The position numbers and the translations under genes are program-made. A stretch of 64,000 nt of DNA. Source: Narthecium ossifragum (lineage: Eukaryota > Streptophyta > Magnoliopsida > Dioscoreales > Nartheciaceae). The stretch spans positions 1,193,001-1,257,000 of the forward strand of contig OY986968.1 of NCBI GenBank assembly GCA_963920575.1, in the 5' to 3' direction. The stretch's first letter is position 1. Each line of letters opens with the position of its first letter. Shown here piece after piece: positions 23,563-35,474 of this stretch. Below the pieces are notes generated by a model that ran no database searches, had not been told where the DNA came from, and saw nothing but the letters and a program-made list of their open reading frames with translations.

Positions 23563-23782
23563 TGAATGTAATCTGCACATGATCTTTTAATTTTATTTTT
23601 TAATGATGTGATCCACTCTATCATAATTGTAACAAATGTAACAGAATGATCTCTTGTAAAGCCTATAAAAAGATATCAATGAAATCTTACTTTTCCTCAT
23701 GAAGGAGGAAGGGACAGGATAATTCTTTTAGACCCTATATATATATATATATAAAGATAAGATTAAATTCTATGACGTGACA

Positions 23783-24781
23783 CAGTGAAGAAGATAACTT
23801 TTGGCAAAATTGTTACGTATTTTACCTATACTTAGCTGTCATAAGAATTGGGAGATGACGGCATCGGCAATCGGCATGTTTGGCAATTTGGCATTGGTCG
23901 TTGAGTGAGCGATGACCTCATGACCATTGACCACGGACGGTCCGATGCGGTGAGCCGGTCACTTGATTGGTTGAGTAATTTATTAATATTTATAAAGTAT
24001 TAACAACAAGGGGAGGGATGATTGGATGACCTGATGAGGTATTGGGGCTTGGTTTTCAGAAGTGGAGCTTATGCTCTCACAAATCGAATCGAGACTTATA
24101 TTATGGATATGTGTTCTAGTGATAAGTTTATAAAATTGAATGACATAATTGAGTTTGCAAAATAAATGGTTAAGATTGGAAGAAATATAGTATATTCATT
24201 GGTTTACATGTTTTTAAAGTTGGCGCTAATTTTACCAATTGCAATAATAACTGTTGAAAGAGCATTTTCGGCTATGCATATTGTGAAGAATAAATTGCGG
24301 AATCGAATAGGTGATGAATGGTTCAACGATTGTTTGGTTACATATATTGAAAAAGATGCTTTTGATAGCATTGACAATGAGAAAAGCATCCAACAATTTC
24401 AAAATATGAAAACTCGTCGAGGAAAATTATAAAATGTATCTTTTTATATAATGAATTATCTATTCTATTGGTTTTTTTTCTTAAAGCATTTATGTTCTCA
24501 TTTTTTAAAATATTTTCTCTATGTTTAAGTAGTATCGTAGTAGCATATTACTGGCATTCGGATGCTCGAATGCAGATATGTGAGATCATATGATTATATT
24601 TACTCACATATATGGACAGTCTTGTAGTTATTTCAATGTATTTTTTCCATTTAAGATTCTTGACAAATTCTATGTCACTCGTAAAAAAATTATACTTAAT
24701 AACTTTGAACACATGTTTACTCTATATATCGATATACATTCCCCCCCTCAAAAAAAAAAAAAAATTCTGACTTCGTCGCTG
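23783..24781 (+). mobile_element. Deleted hAT transposon with 8-bp target duplication
   Basis: A 999-bp element flanked on both sides by acgtgaca (23775-23782 and 24782-24789). Left terminus cagtgaagaag; right terminus, read inward on the other strand, cagcgacgaag: imperfect terminal repeats starting CA as in hAT elements. It retains the transposase C-terminus (24166-24432) but not the catalytic core, so it is an internal-deletion derivative. Confidence 0.9.
24166..24432 (+). pseudogene. hAT transposase C-terminal dimerisation domain remnant
   Basis: An 88-codon frame ending in a stop. VERAFSAMHIVKNKLRNRIG followed by DEWFNDCLVTYIEKDAFD is the hAT family dimerisation region of the plant type that also carries an N-terminal TTF zinc finger. 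Full-length transposases of this group are several times longer; the zinc finger and catalytic acidic residues are absent, so it cannot mobilise DNA. The codon frame itself is not broken. Confidence 0.9.
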
Positions 24782-24922
24782 ACGTGACATATAAGTTATA
24801 ATCTGAGTCATAAAATTATGCGCGCGTGGCATGCACATGTGGCATAGGATTGTAATCAAATAAATAAATAAAGAGGATAGTGTGGGTGGGTGGTTAGCCG
24901 TGTCAGGTGGCACGAGGTCCAC

Positions 24923-24923
<1 letters not shown>

Positions 24924-24981
<58 letters not shown>
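24924..24981. repeat. AT dinucleotide microsatellite
   Basis: About 27 TA units between a Helitron-like 3' end (CTAA at 24923-24926) and the 5' end of the next Helitron at 24983. AT target sites suit Helitron insertion. Confidence 0.95.
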
Positions 24982-24982
<1 letters not shown>

Positions 24983-24985
<3 letters not shown>

Positions 24986-25228
24986 TTCTTATATAGCATG
25001 ATGATTATAAGTTAACCATTTTGTTGTCTTATATGGAGCATATGTGGAGGGGGTTATCCTACATGGAACCTACGTGGAGGGGGGAGTTAGTGGGGGAGAA
25101 AGGGGGGGTTAGTGGGGAGTTACAAGGGAGGTGAGGAGAGATGGTGGTTAAAAGGGGGTTAATGGGGAGCTATGAGAGAGGTGAGGAGAGAGAGTGGTTA
25201 CCCTGTCATGTGACAGGGGGCTTACTAG
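24983..25228 (+). mobile_element. Short non-autonomous Helitron
   Basis: Starts TCATTCTTATATAGCATGATG after A and ends with the palindrome ctgtcatgtgacag, a short spacer and CTAG before T. The start matches that of the element at 9865-10059. The interior contains repeated gtggggagttatgaggg-type text also seen in the other copy. Confidence 0.78.
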
Positions 25229-26016
25229 TATATATATATAGACACACACTGATGCTTGCATAAGGTATAGGAAATAGAAGCCTTCATGAACTGAACAACG
25301 AAATCCACCGGCAACAACACTAGATTCCACAAGCGAAACCATTGAACTCCCAAGAAAAAAAAAAGAAATATTCCCGAAATTCAGAAAAATAAATAAATAT
25401 ACAATTGTAGAAGTAAGAAGGTTACAAAGCAAGTATTTATTAAAGACCTAAAACCTAATCCAAATTGCATTGAAAGTTTTGAGAGTATTTGAAGTTTTGT
25501 GATATTTTAGTTTAATGGGTATCAATCCAAAAAATCCTGGGTGAGCCCCAAATTCGATGACGTGGACATCATACCGTTGCGCCACCTAGGCGCCACCGCA
25601 AGTAAGTGAGCATTGTACAGACCTCATATAAGGGATTACTATATATGGTGCCTATCAAATGAAACAATATGTGGTTGTTTAGTTTTCTGCTTCTCACGAT
25701 GTTAATTTGTGCTCAAATTATAAAATAAATAAATAAAAATTGTGGACGGAAGAACATAGAGAAAACAAAGACCTTGCTTGAGTCCACCTCCATTGAAATA
25801 AGAGCAGCCACAAAAAGTCTATATATCCTCATGATTTAATTCTTAAATGAGAGGAGGAGGAGAACTCATGCATTTTTAAGTTTGATTGACGAGGGGAGGA
25901 AGAAGATGGCTAATATATAGAAGCGCTATTTGCTTTACAAGGGTCCTGTCAATTGACTGACCTCGTTAGGTAATTAACTTCTCATCGATCAAATTGAAGA
26001 ACGTTCATATATATGA
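25229..26016. other. Intergenic DNA
   Basis: No gene. On the minus strand near 25530-25600 the sequence tggcgcaacgg followed ~25 bases later by catcgaatttgg vaguely resembles the two internal promoter boxes of a tRNA-derived SINE; this is weak. Confidence 0.45.
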
Positions 26017-26304
26017 CTAGGTGGGACCCATGCCACCTGACAGAGTAACCATCAGATTAATGAATGATTCGGTTATAAAAATCGAATTTGATTAATGGAT
26101 TAGTATGGATATCATGTAAGGTTAACATTATAAGGGGGCGGTTATGCATAACCGTTTTTGCTCCTTATAAGGTTGATGTATATTTAAAACTAACCTATGG
26201 AATATAATAAAAATATATAAAATTAACTTAGGAAAATATACATGTAAATAAACTAATATAAGGGAAACGATTGCAACCGTTATTGCTCCTTATAAGATTG
26301 ATGA
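26017..26304 (-). mobile_element. Probable minus-strand Helitron
   Basis: Read on the minus strand the 3' end is a hairpin region (tgtcaggtggca) followed by CTAG and T, matching the other Helitron ends in this window. A candidate 5' end, A|TCATCAATCTTATAAGG, lies at 26304. The 3' end is well supported and the 5' end is inferred from resemblance. Confidence 0.6.
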
Positions 26305-27010
26305 TAAGACGTGCACTTGACGTGCGGTGACTTGGCAAGCTTTGCTGGCACGCAATGGGTGTAAATATATATTTTCTCTTGTATGATTTGTCTAAGGTAA
26401 ATCTAGATCTATAAATAATTTTGAATTTGAGTTAGAAAACTGAACAAGAGATGAATTTTTCATGCAATCCTACTGTTCACTTTATGACGCAGGGTGAGCG
26501 TGAAAAAAAATATAGCCTCTTGACAGAAGAGATGACCGTCTTTTTTGTGGGAAAGAAAATCAAACTTCTTAAGAGGATAAAACTATTCAAAAACTCATTA
26601 ATCAAAACTGACCCCCTTTATAAACTCTAATGTCTTTATAAAGTAAGGAGAGACCTACTTAGATATGAACTCAAACGGTCTAAAGATAACAACAATTTCC
26701 AATCAAATCATTAATCAAACTGTTAAAATAGGGAAAAAACTAGTTATGGAAAACTGCCAAATATAAAAAGTTTTAATAAAACTGAATTTTCGGGCATCAG
26801 AAAAAGAAATTTGAGTTTACAACGCCTTGGATCTCGACCAATGACTCTTCTAGGGATCATCGAGCCGGTCGATTCGACACCTCATACGTTCCGATCGGAT
26901 TATGCTATCGGGAGACCTAATTCGGACCGTCGGAAACCGGATATGCACACGTATGTGCCACGTCAGGCGCGCATCATGCACATCCGGCGTGGGTATGCAT
27001 TGCACCGATA
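26305..27010. other. Intergenic DNA
   Basis: No gene recognised. The frame beginning near 26811 has no domain and runs into the GA tract at 27137. Confidence 0.5.
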
Positions 27011-27011
27011 C

Positions 27012-27567
27012 TATTGCTCTTTACTACCAGCCATTCATTTGTGTGGTAAAGACTTGTCAAAGAAAGAGATGAAAGAAGCCTATATAAGAGAGGCAGAAGT
27101 CCAGGTCAAAGTTTTACTATGGAGATTGTTTTTGTTTAGAGAGAGAGAGAGAGAGAGAGATCCTTTGACCTAGACTCATGAAACAAAGACTTTGATTAAA
27201 ACCACTGAGGAATATCAATTAGGAGGTATGATTAAGATCTGCATATTAATCAATCATTGTTCAGCATGCATTCAAATCAATCATTGTTGAGCATGATATT
27301 GTTGCTCTTTACTACCAGCCATGAGCCATTCATTTGTGTGGTAAAGACTTGATAAGAAGTCAAAGAAATAGATGAAAGAAGCCTATATAAGAGAGGCAGA
27401 AGACCAGTCAAAGCTTTACTATGGAGATTATTACAGAGAGATCCTTTGACCTTGACTCATGAAACAAAGACTTTGATTAAAACCACTGAGGAATATCAAT
27501 TAAGAGGTATGATTAATTAAGATCTGCATATTAATCAATCATTGTTCAGCATGCATTCAAATCATCA
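27012..27567. repeat. Tandem duplication of a ~300-bp TATA-bearing segment
   Basis: Two copies, about 27012-27296 and 27299-27567, share long stretches such as gctctttactaccagcc, gatgaaagaagcctatataa and ctcatgaaacaaagactttg. Each contains gcctatataagagaggcagaag, with TATATAAG at 27082-27089 and 27384-27391. The copies differ by small indels, including a GA tract at ~27137-27160 in the first. No coding frame spans either copy. Confidence 0.85.
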
Positions 27568-30500
27568 GAGCTATATCACCGAAAATGTTACAGAAAAAGC
27601 ATTAGATCCACTTGAAATTATATTTGGAGAGAGTTGTCACTATGCATGATGATATTAAAGATGAGAATTGATCTTGTATGAACATAATTTAGAGGGGAAA
27701 TTGATCAATTTCGTGATGTCATTTGATTTGAAATGTTTGATTTCAACACTTACCAGCTGAAGAACAGCAGATATTTAGAAATCCAAAAGCTGTTGTTTTC
27801 TTTGCATTAAGAAGTTAAAGGGAGTGGTTTAGGAATAAAACCACATTCACATTTGACAGTACCCCACATCCAATGTTGGAGAATCTAATTATATTAAGAA
27901 TTTGATGACATCCTGTGAAATTTTTTAATTTGAGTTGCAATGAGTATTCTAATTGTAGCATGCCATTCTAAGCCTTTCGCCGAATTGTGTTTCCACTTCA
28001 GGTGGCGTCGTCTACAGGCTGAAAGGCAGGCATGGTCCAAATTGTAGATTATATTTGTGCTAGATCAGAAACCATTCAGGGTATTTCTAAATTTGATATG
28101 CAGGTCTTTATAAACCACTGAGATACATTTGAATTCCAAAGAAGCATAAATAATTTAGTTTTTGCCCTCGAAGATCGAGTCTGGCAATTTTGCCATGATT
28201 TTTCTTTGTACAATAATGAAGATTTCAGTTCAATTACCCCACTCGGTTTGCAGATGGAGTGGTTTTCAGAAACTTAATTCAAAACTCATCTGAATGAATA
28301 TTTTCTAAAGGTAAGGATTATGCAGAGGGTTAGGCACTGTATGTAGATTAATCTGGATTCGTCCTTGAAGATCTCACTATGTTCTTGCTCAATTGTTAAA
28401 ACATTCAGTAATTTTTATCTGTTTCCAACAATCTAATAAGACTCCAATGCTCAGAAATTACTACTGGTTCACAAAATTTACAAGAAACATATCTTTCCCT
28501 ATTTTAGATTCTCTCGTTATCCCCAACAATTGGGATCCTTTATCTGTAGCTTTTATGAGAATGACAACTGCTAGAAAAGCAGCAAAATATAGATACAGAT
28601 CCATCAAACGCAATTAACGGTATTTTACAAGAAGGAAAAGGGTTTAAAACTTGAAGATGCTGTAAAGAATTCGATAGATTGCCCGTATCTTGTTCATAGT
28701 GACAGCTCTGGATGAATCGAGATGAGAACCTTTGACCCCTTGAAAGGTTCAGTTTTATTTGTTTGAACAAAAGAGGCACAGCTAGATTACCACAAGTGTT
28801 AGCCTAGCTAGTAAAATTTATTCTTGCTCTCAACTTTACACACAATAATTGCATCATATCTTAAATCCCGCCGATCTAAACCACAGATTTGTTATCATTT
28901 AAGCACACCTTTTTGTTCTTGATTCTGAAAACTTTTTCCAAGCATCATTGGATGCACATCCAACATGACCATAGACACAAAAATCTATCTACTTGACAGT
29001 AAAAAATTGAAAGGATATATTCTAGTTGTCTGGCCCCCAGGCATCAAATGTCCCTTTGGTTACTTCAGAAGGCTATAGTTCACAAGATGAGCATCTTGGC
29101 TTTTGCTACAAGATCACCTTCTAAAGGTTGTTCTTGCCATTATCTTAGCTCATCTGGTCAGGTGAAACTTTCTTTTAGCTTTTTAATTTGTCATCACATT
29201 CTAATTTTGTTCAGAATTGCGCCAATTTGATGAATTAAAGGGATTCTGATCAGATAGATAGATAGACAATGAGATTTAGTATTATTCCTGCAACTTGCAA
29301 GGAGAACCAGCTTGCCGGAAAAGAATACGAAGAAATGGAGGCGGAGAGGAAGGAATCCATTGTATTGCTTTTGAGCTGATGGAAATCGAGATGATAAGGA
29401 TTCTCCATATCAGGAGGAATGTGTATCTCCAGCTTCTCTTTATTGGTACAGTTCCTATGCAACTTGCTTGATGGAACTCACTCTTTCTATGGATCGAAAC
29501 ATGCCACACATTTGGAAAAGGCAAACACTTTCTAGCGCCGAATCAATTGGTCTCTCTTTCGAAGATTCTAAACCAGCAAAAACACATCAGACAGTTTCAG
29601 AAAAAAAGAAGAAGATGATGTTTATTCCCTCAAAATTTGCTATTCAGTTGTAAAGATACATCTGAATAACAAGACTGAACGCCAAAGAAAGAAAGTGTAA
29701 CATATGAATTTTAGTAGAAAGACAATAACTACTGACAGATTATAAGGGACAAACTATAGTGCCTGTAATTCATCTAAATTATTGAGACATTTATCTTTGT
29801 GTCACTTTCTCCACCTCCAAGTTCAAGGGAACTACTTCTGTGGATCATTGCAGAGTAGATAGCCTATAGTGCAAAGTGCTGTCAACTTGAAGAGGATCAG
29901 ATCTTGGATGGTCCTGAAGGTTGAGGTTCTCCATAGTGCAACTTGCGAAAGCGTATCTGGGATCGTGGACGCCGTCCAACCTATCAGATTCAAGTGGAGA
30001 TATATGCATCTCTCCATAAATTTTCAAAGTAAAGATTCCAACATATATAATACTGTCCATGCATGCTTTGTATATGCATCCTATAGGTTATCAGAGTATA
30101 TCGATCTGCTTCACGGCTTTATTCATGCGCAGAAAAGCTGGAAATTGACAGCCAATTTCGTTAAATAGCAATTTCAGAATCATAGATAAATTCTCCACCT
30201 TGACAATGGATTACATAAATTATAATGGCATAAGAATCAACTGTTAAAGCTTTATGACTCATTTTTAGCTTTTTTGACATCTTTTTCTTCAGCTTATTTT
30301 GAATTTGAGACGATGCAAAAGGGCGTATTCTCTTTATATTTATTCTTTTACTTTTGAATGCAAGATTTGAGCCTCAACTAATCTTTTTATCGGTTCATAT
30401 TTTCAACTATCAGCCCACATTGATGATCATTGATAAGTGTTGAACCTCTAAGAGCAGGATGGAGTGCACAGAATTGTGAGAGATTTCTTGAGGCACTGCA

Positions 30501-31780
30501 TTTAGTTTACATGCGAACAACTTGATTCGAGAGAGTATCTAAAACCCCATCAGTTATAATTACTGACCTTAATAAGTAATTGATGCATCTTATATTTTCA
30601 TGCAAATCTAAATTTCTCTTCAACTTCTTTTGGATAGTCTTCAGCTTCCTATTTTGGTGATGTGACCTTAGATGCCGCTCTCAACTATTTGGGCACCAAG
30701 GGGACCATCTCAATTTAACAACCCTATCAAATGGTCAGAAGCATAAATCTAGGAAAGCGAAATGGCCATAAGGTGGGCCATTTTTACTAAGAACAACATT
30801 GTCTTCTGAACTGTTTGCTCTCAAGAATCTGAATATTTATCAGACGACACAAAGAGATCTCTGAAACTACGTTGCTGATGATGCTAAATGCTAGTCGGAT
30901 TACAATCAAATTCATGTGGTGTGAAAGAAAATGCTAAAGTAGAAGCCAGCTATGAAACATTTGGAACATAGTACTGAAAGGGTGATAAGACATGGAAGCC
31001 AACCTCTACCCTTCCGGTCTCATGGAGGAAAGTGCCCATGAGAGACCAGCTCACATTGTACTAAGTATAGTACTTCACTACAGGAGATTAAGAAGGGTGG
31101 CAGGCACCCCTCTTTAAGAAAGGAGAAATGACTCATTTGGCTTGTGATCATCCCCAGAATGGCTAAGAGAGTTTATATCACACAAACAACAACAAGAAGC
31201 AACTCCTCTCTCTCTCTCTCTCTCATGTCCTTATCACATGACCCATTTCATATGTCTCACAAGAAATCCATTCACATGTTCCTTTTGAAGTGCTATTCTT
31301 GTACAGCAAAAAAAGAGGGGTTTTAAAGGGGAGGGCACATAGCTTTTGATCATCATGTAGATGTTACTAAGAGAGAGGTAGATGGCCGGTTGGTTTTAAT
31401 TCTACTCCCACTGGGAAGATGGTTATTCTCATTATAATACAATGTAACTAATCAAATTCACTCTTTTCTTACATCTTATCTTTCTAGGCAATTTAGTGTT
31501 TTAACATGATATGAGAGCAGAGATCATCGATTCACTCCTTTAATTGAATATTTCATGCGTAGGACTCATGGTCATTCGCCAACTGAAGAATTAGAATCGA
31601 TTAATAGTCTCCCAAAATTGCACCTTTGGAAAGAGTGGAATCTAATTTATGAGTCAAGCAAAGAAGAATCACTGAGTCGTAACATTGTAGCTTACACAAG
31701 GGAAGAGATCATGAAGATTTAATACTAAAAGTTTGGAAAAAGTTGAGGATTCTATGACATGGATTGGGAACAAGATTGAA
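27568..31780. other. 4-kb region without a supportable gene
   Basis: Frames are short and none shows a recognisable domain. A CT tract lies at ~31207-31224. A short hairpin, ggtctcatgg with ccatgagagacc, lies near 31017-31050. I looked for familiar plant microRNA sequences and did not see one. An unannotated non-coding transcript downstream of the TATA segments cannot be excluded. Confidence 0.5.
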
Positions 31781-31796
31781 AGGGAGATCAAAAGAG

Positions 31797-31797
<1 letters not shown>

Positions 31798-31847
<50 letters not shown>

Positions 31848-31850
31848 TCA
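31798..31850. repeat. CT microsatellite upstream of the RADIALIS-like gene
   Basis: Two adjacent TC runs (about 31799-31832 and 31837-31849) roughly 350-400 bases upstream of the ATG at 32203. Confidence 0.9.
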
Positions 31851-32035
31851 ACATCTCGTATGGTAATGGTGATTCTCTTCTCCCAAACTTACTCCACACA
31901 AGTACACTCTCTTCTCTCTCTCCTTGTTCTTTGTTCCTCTCCAAGCTAGCCTCCATCTTGTGGCTGGCAACCATACTAGTCATTCCTTATTCTCCCTCCA
32001 CTCCTCCCTTTCCAGCTATTATTCTCCCCTCTGCC

Positions 32036-32041
32036 TATAAG
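32036..32041 (+). promoter_or_regulatory. TATA box of the RADIALIS-like gene
   Basis: TATAAG in the context ctgcctataagaagc, 167 bases upstream of the ATG. It predicts a start near 32065 and a CT-rich leader of about 135 bases. Confidence 0.5.
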
Positions 32042-32202
32042 AAGCACCCTTGCCAACTCCTACTCCACATCAACCTTGGCCTCCTCTTCTAGAGCTTACA
32101 AGCCTCTCTCTCTCTCTCTCTTCACTCTCCTCTCTTTGCATCTCTTTCAAACTCCCCCACACAAGCTTGCATTGCTAGATAACTTTTTTGAATCAGTGAG
32201 AC

Positions 32203-33229
32203 ATGGCATCCGGATCGCTTTCGCGCAGCTCAGGCTCATCATGGACTCCGAAGCAGGACAAGCTCTTCGAAAGGGCGCTGGCGGTGTATGACAAGGACAC
32301 TCCGGACCGGTGGCAGAATGTGGCGCGTGCCGTCGGCGGGAAGTCGGCAGAGGAGGTGAAGCTGCACTATGAGCACCTCATTGAGGACCTCAAACGCATC
32401 GAAGCCGGCCAGGTGCCGTTCCCCAACTACCGGTCAGGCAACCGGGGCAACGGCTCTGTCACCGAAGAGGAGCAAAGGTAGACTCTACTACTGCCATTTT
32501 AACCTCCTTCATCCTCCCTGTAAATTTTTTAATTACACTTCTCCATTACTCTTACATCTACCATTTTTCATTTGAAGCTCTATAGTTTGAAAAAAAACCC
32601 ATGAAAGTTAATCTTCCTATGTTTTTGACTGCTTTGCTATAGTGTTACACAGACCATCTTGTCTCTTGGTTGAAAGAATGAGTATGAGTAGTTGCTTTCA
32701 GGTTGTGGAAAAATCCAATCCAATCTCCAAGCATGAACCTTTGTTCTATATTTGTCAGAAAAAGGACAGATATCCACACTTTCCCCTTTTCCACAATACA
32801 AAATCCTTATCCTTGACGCTTACTGAAACTTCCAAGCCCACATGAGATCTCATCTTAAATCCCCATATCTTCATGTGCTTCTCCGTCCTTGTTGTCAGAA
32901 CATAACTTACCTGTATAAATTCATTCTTTTCTTTCAGCTTAATTTTTCATATAATATTTAATAATTTAATAAGTATCGAAACAAAGTCATTTGTCTCGAT
33001 CAGTTTATTTTTTAAATTCAATATTCACGTGTGATACAGCCCAGCTATCTCGAGTCATTCCCGTGCCATTGGCTCCAACGAGCTTGTGACTGACAGATAA
33101 ATCTTTGGAGCATACTTTTGTGATGTCACATCACTTGCTTCTCTTTATTCCCCTGTGGATCAAGTATAGAATATTTTGTGATGATGCTACTGTTTTCTAT
33201 GCAGGCTAAGGTATCTGAGGCTTCGTTGA
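32203..33229 (+). CDS. RADIALIS-like single-MYB (SANT) transcription factor
   Basis: Two exons, 32203-32477 and 33205-33229, total 300 nt, 99 residues. The SANT/MYB domain spans ~11-65: [38 protein letters not shown] and [15 protein letters not shown]. Trp14 and Trp37 hold the regular hydrophobic positions, with Tyr56 in the third helix. The linker QVPFPNYRS and the short charged tail are typical of the family. RADIALIS-like proteins are small nuclear proteins that compete with larger MYB proteins for partners such as DIV/DRIF. The second exon is only 25 nt and encodes RLRYLRLR; joining (CAAAG|GTAGAC to gcag|GCTAAG) gives the family-type tail and stop. Without splicing the frame ends four bases into the intron. 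The coding part is GC-rich relative to its AT-rich flanks. Confidence 0.93.
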
Positions 33230-33605
33230 ACAAAGAACCTTTGAGAGCAGCAGCCATGGATTTATAACTAAATTAAGAGGCAGTGGAACCATTGATAGCT
33301 GACTCTTCTCCAGAGATTCATGGCCAAGTAAATAAGTAGATGACTATTGTATAGCTTTAAGAACAAGATCTCTCTCTCTCTTATCACCCTTCTTCCTTAT
33401 TAACGTATCTTGCTGTATATTAATGTAAGACCAGCCAATGATATGTTTGAATTGGTCTTCTATTATATGATTTCGAATCAATGGAAGTTAGCTTAACCCT
33501 AAATGCCATCTCCTCTCTATTCTTCATGGAATCAATTCAATCAAAAAATGCCATCCTAATGGAGATATATATGTATACATAGTTACGAAATTCTCAGTAC
33601 TGATG

Positions 33606-33930
33606 TTTTTTTTTTGACAAGATAAGCCATAGGCCGGTGAAAAATAGGAAAAACAAAATACAAAACAAACTGCAAAGCAAACTACTCACCCAGACTACAG
33701 AACAGCTATAAAAGCAAACTATGACTCCTAAACTTTCTCAAAACCCGGCGCCCACTGCACAGGCGCGTCCGGTGCGCGACCAAAACGAGCGTGAGCCTCC
33801 TCGTCAATCTGGTCAAGCCATCAGCAACACTATTCTTCTCTTTTGGAATATATATATGATGATCTTCTCCTCAACCTTCGCTGCCTCCCAGCACAAAGCC
33901 TCTAGGCGTCTCCTTAAAGGTACCGGCTAA
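33606..33930 (-). mobile_element. 5'-truncated LINE, antisense
   Basis: A run of T at 33606-33616 is the poly(A) tail on the minus strand. It is preceded on that strand by tatttttcaccggcctatgg, a 3' untranslated sequence resembling the fragment at 55930. Further in, a minus frame contains an NSVADGLTR-like segment, as at the C-terminus of LINE RNase H domains. I could not pair target duplications. Confidence 0.6.
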
Positions 33931-33938
33931 GATTATGC

Positions 33939-35030
33939 ATCGGTATTTCGGTAGGGAGATACCGATGACTTGATATAGTCCATCGGTAGTTCGCTACCGA
34001 TGGACTAAATCAACAATCGATAGTGGACTATCGATGGATGACATATGCATTACAGATATCACATGTCCATGTACACAAATCAACGCTTAATCCCCAAACC
34101 TCTACACTCCCGAGACCGTTCCTGCAACCCAATCACGATACACCACGCGATGCACCACGTGGAGCCTGGTGGGATGCTAAGTCATTTCTCTTTCTATTAA
34201 AGTATAGAAGGACTTTGACAAAAAGAGTGATATTCCATAAAACAAGATTCAATAGATTTGGTGTCTAGATTATGTTGGAAATATGGCCCAGCGCCAAGAA
34301 TAACTAAGTCTTGGTTTGGTCAAACATTAAATACCATGGCAAGATAACTTAGGTCTAGTTTCAAACTCAAATACAATGCTAATTGTGTTTTTGGTCGGGC
34401 CGGGTAAAGGCCTGGATTGAAGTCTTCTAGGCCCAGTTTGGCCCAATTGGCTCTTTTTTTGACCAATCAAACAAATTGAATGGGACCAAATTTGACTACT
34501 CCAGTAAAAAAAAGACTTCACTTTTGAGTCTTCATTCCATTGAACCAAATACACGATACAAAAATGATTTGTGTACATGGGATGTACCCATGTACACAAA
34601 TCATAACCGTTGGATTGAATCGGGCACACATCCCGATTCAATCCAACGTCAGGGTTCTACACAATATTAAGTGCTGTTGGTGTGATTTAACCATACGTGT
34701 CCATAGAACTTCCTATGGAACAAGGATTCCTTGACATCGTTTGGTGAGAATCTAACTCGCAGATTCTCTAAATCTATTGGATTCTCTGAATCTATTGGTT
34801 TCTATAGAGAATCTACACCTCCATCTCATATCACATGCTAAGATGAGTTTAATTTGTCTCATGAATAAAGATTCGTGCACATGAACAGGTGGTGTGTGTA
34901 ATACACATGCCACCTATCGGTAGTCAAGTAAATACCGATTCTTTCATTTATCCTATCGGTAGTCCATTATCAATGAAATAAATAAAAGAATCGATACTTT
35001 GACTATGACATGTGCACAAATCTGTTCTTG
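33939..35030. mobile_element. Hairpin-rich foldback insertion
   Basis: A ~1.1-kb segment built of inverted repeats. Three consecutive hairpins lie at 33939-33966, 33976-34007 (14-bp perfect stem, TTCG loop) and 34016-34035. Two perfect hairpins lie at 34564-34648. A foldback near 34920-35010 pairs agtcaagtaa-type with ttactttgact-type sequence. The motif atcggtagt recurs at both ends. It encodes no protein. The boundaries are approximate and no target duplication was found. Confidence 0.55.
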
Positions 35031-35474
35031 TCTCATAGTACAAAGGCTTCCCTCATAACAACGCTCTCTATCATTCTCAATACCATCTAAAAGGACAATA
35101 TTTTTCTACCACATTAAATAGAACCACGATAAATCGGTAACTTTTATCTTTGATTTTTTTTTTTTTCGTTCATATGGATCTTTTATGTTGCAACCTGTGA
35201 CAAGCAAGATATATATATAGTATGTCCACCCATCCAAAAATAAATAAATAAATAACCGACGCAAAAAATGGAACATAAGAACATTTTCTTGGATTTTTTT
35301 TTTATACATAAGCTGGATTACAATTTTAATTAAACAAGAACAATTACCAGAGTTATTTATATACTAATAAATAGGCCTCTTAAAACCATGAAGTATCTTT
35401 CTAGAGAGAGAGAGAGAGAAGGAGAGAGGGAGCGAGGGCTGAGAGAAATTCGAAATCTCGCGGGAGCCAGGGCA
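35031..35474. promoter_or_regulatory. Upstream region and GA-rich leader of EAF6 gene
   Basis: AT-rich DNA followed by a GA tract at 35402-35430, which falls in the probable 5' untranslated region 45-70 bases before the ATG at 35475. Several TATA-like words lie at 35350-35375. Confidence 0.4.

Noticed and set aside
25530..25600. Minus-strand tRNA gene
   Set aside because: Box-like words are present but there is no cloverleaf pairing or anticodon arm.
26811..27173. 120-codon plus frame
   Set aside because: No recognisable domain, runs into a GA tract and crosses into the duplicated segment.
31014..31052. Hairpin ggtctcatgg/ccatgagagacc as a microRNA precursor
   Set aside because: Stem too short and no match to a plant microRNA I know.
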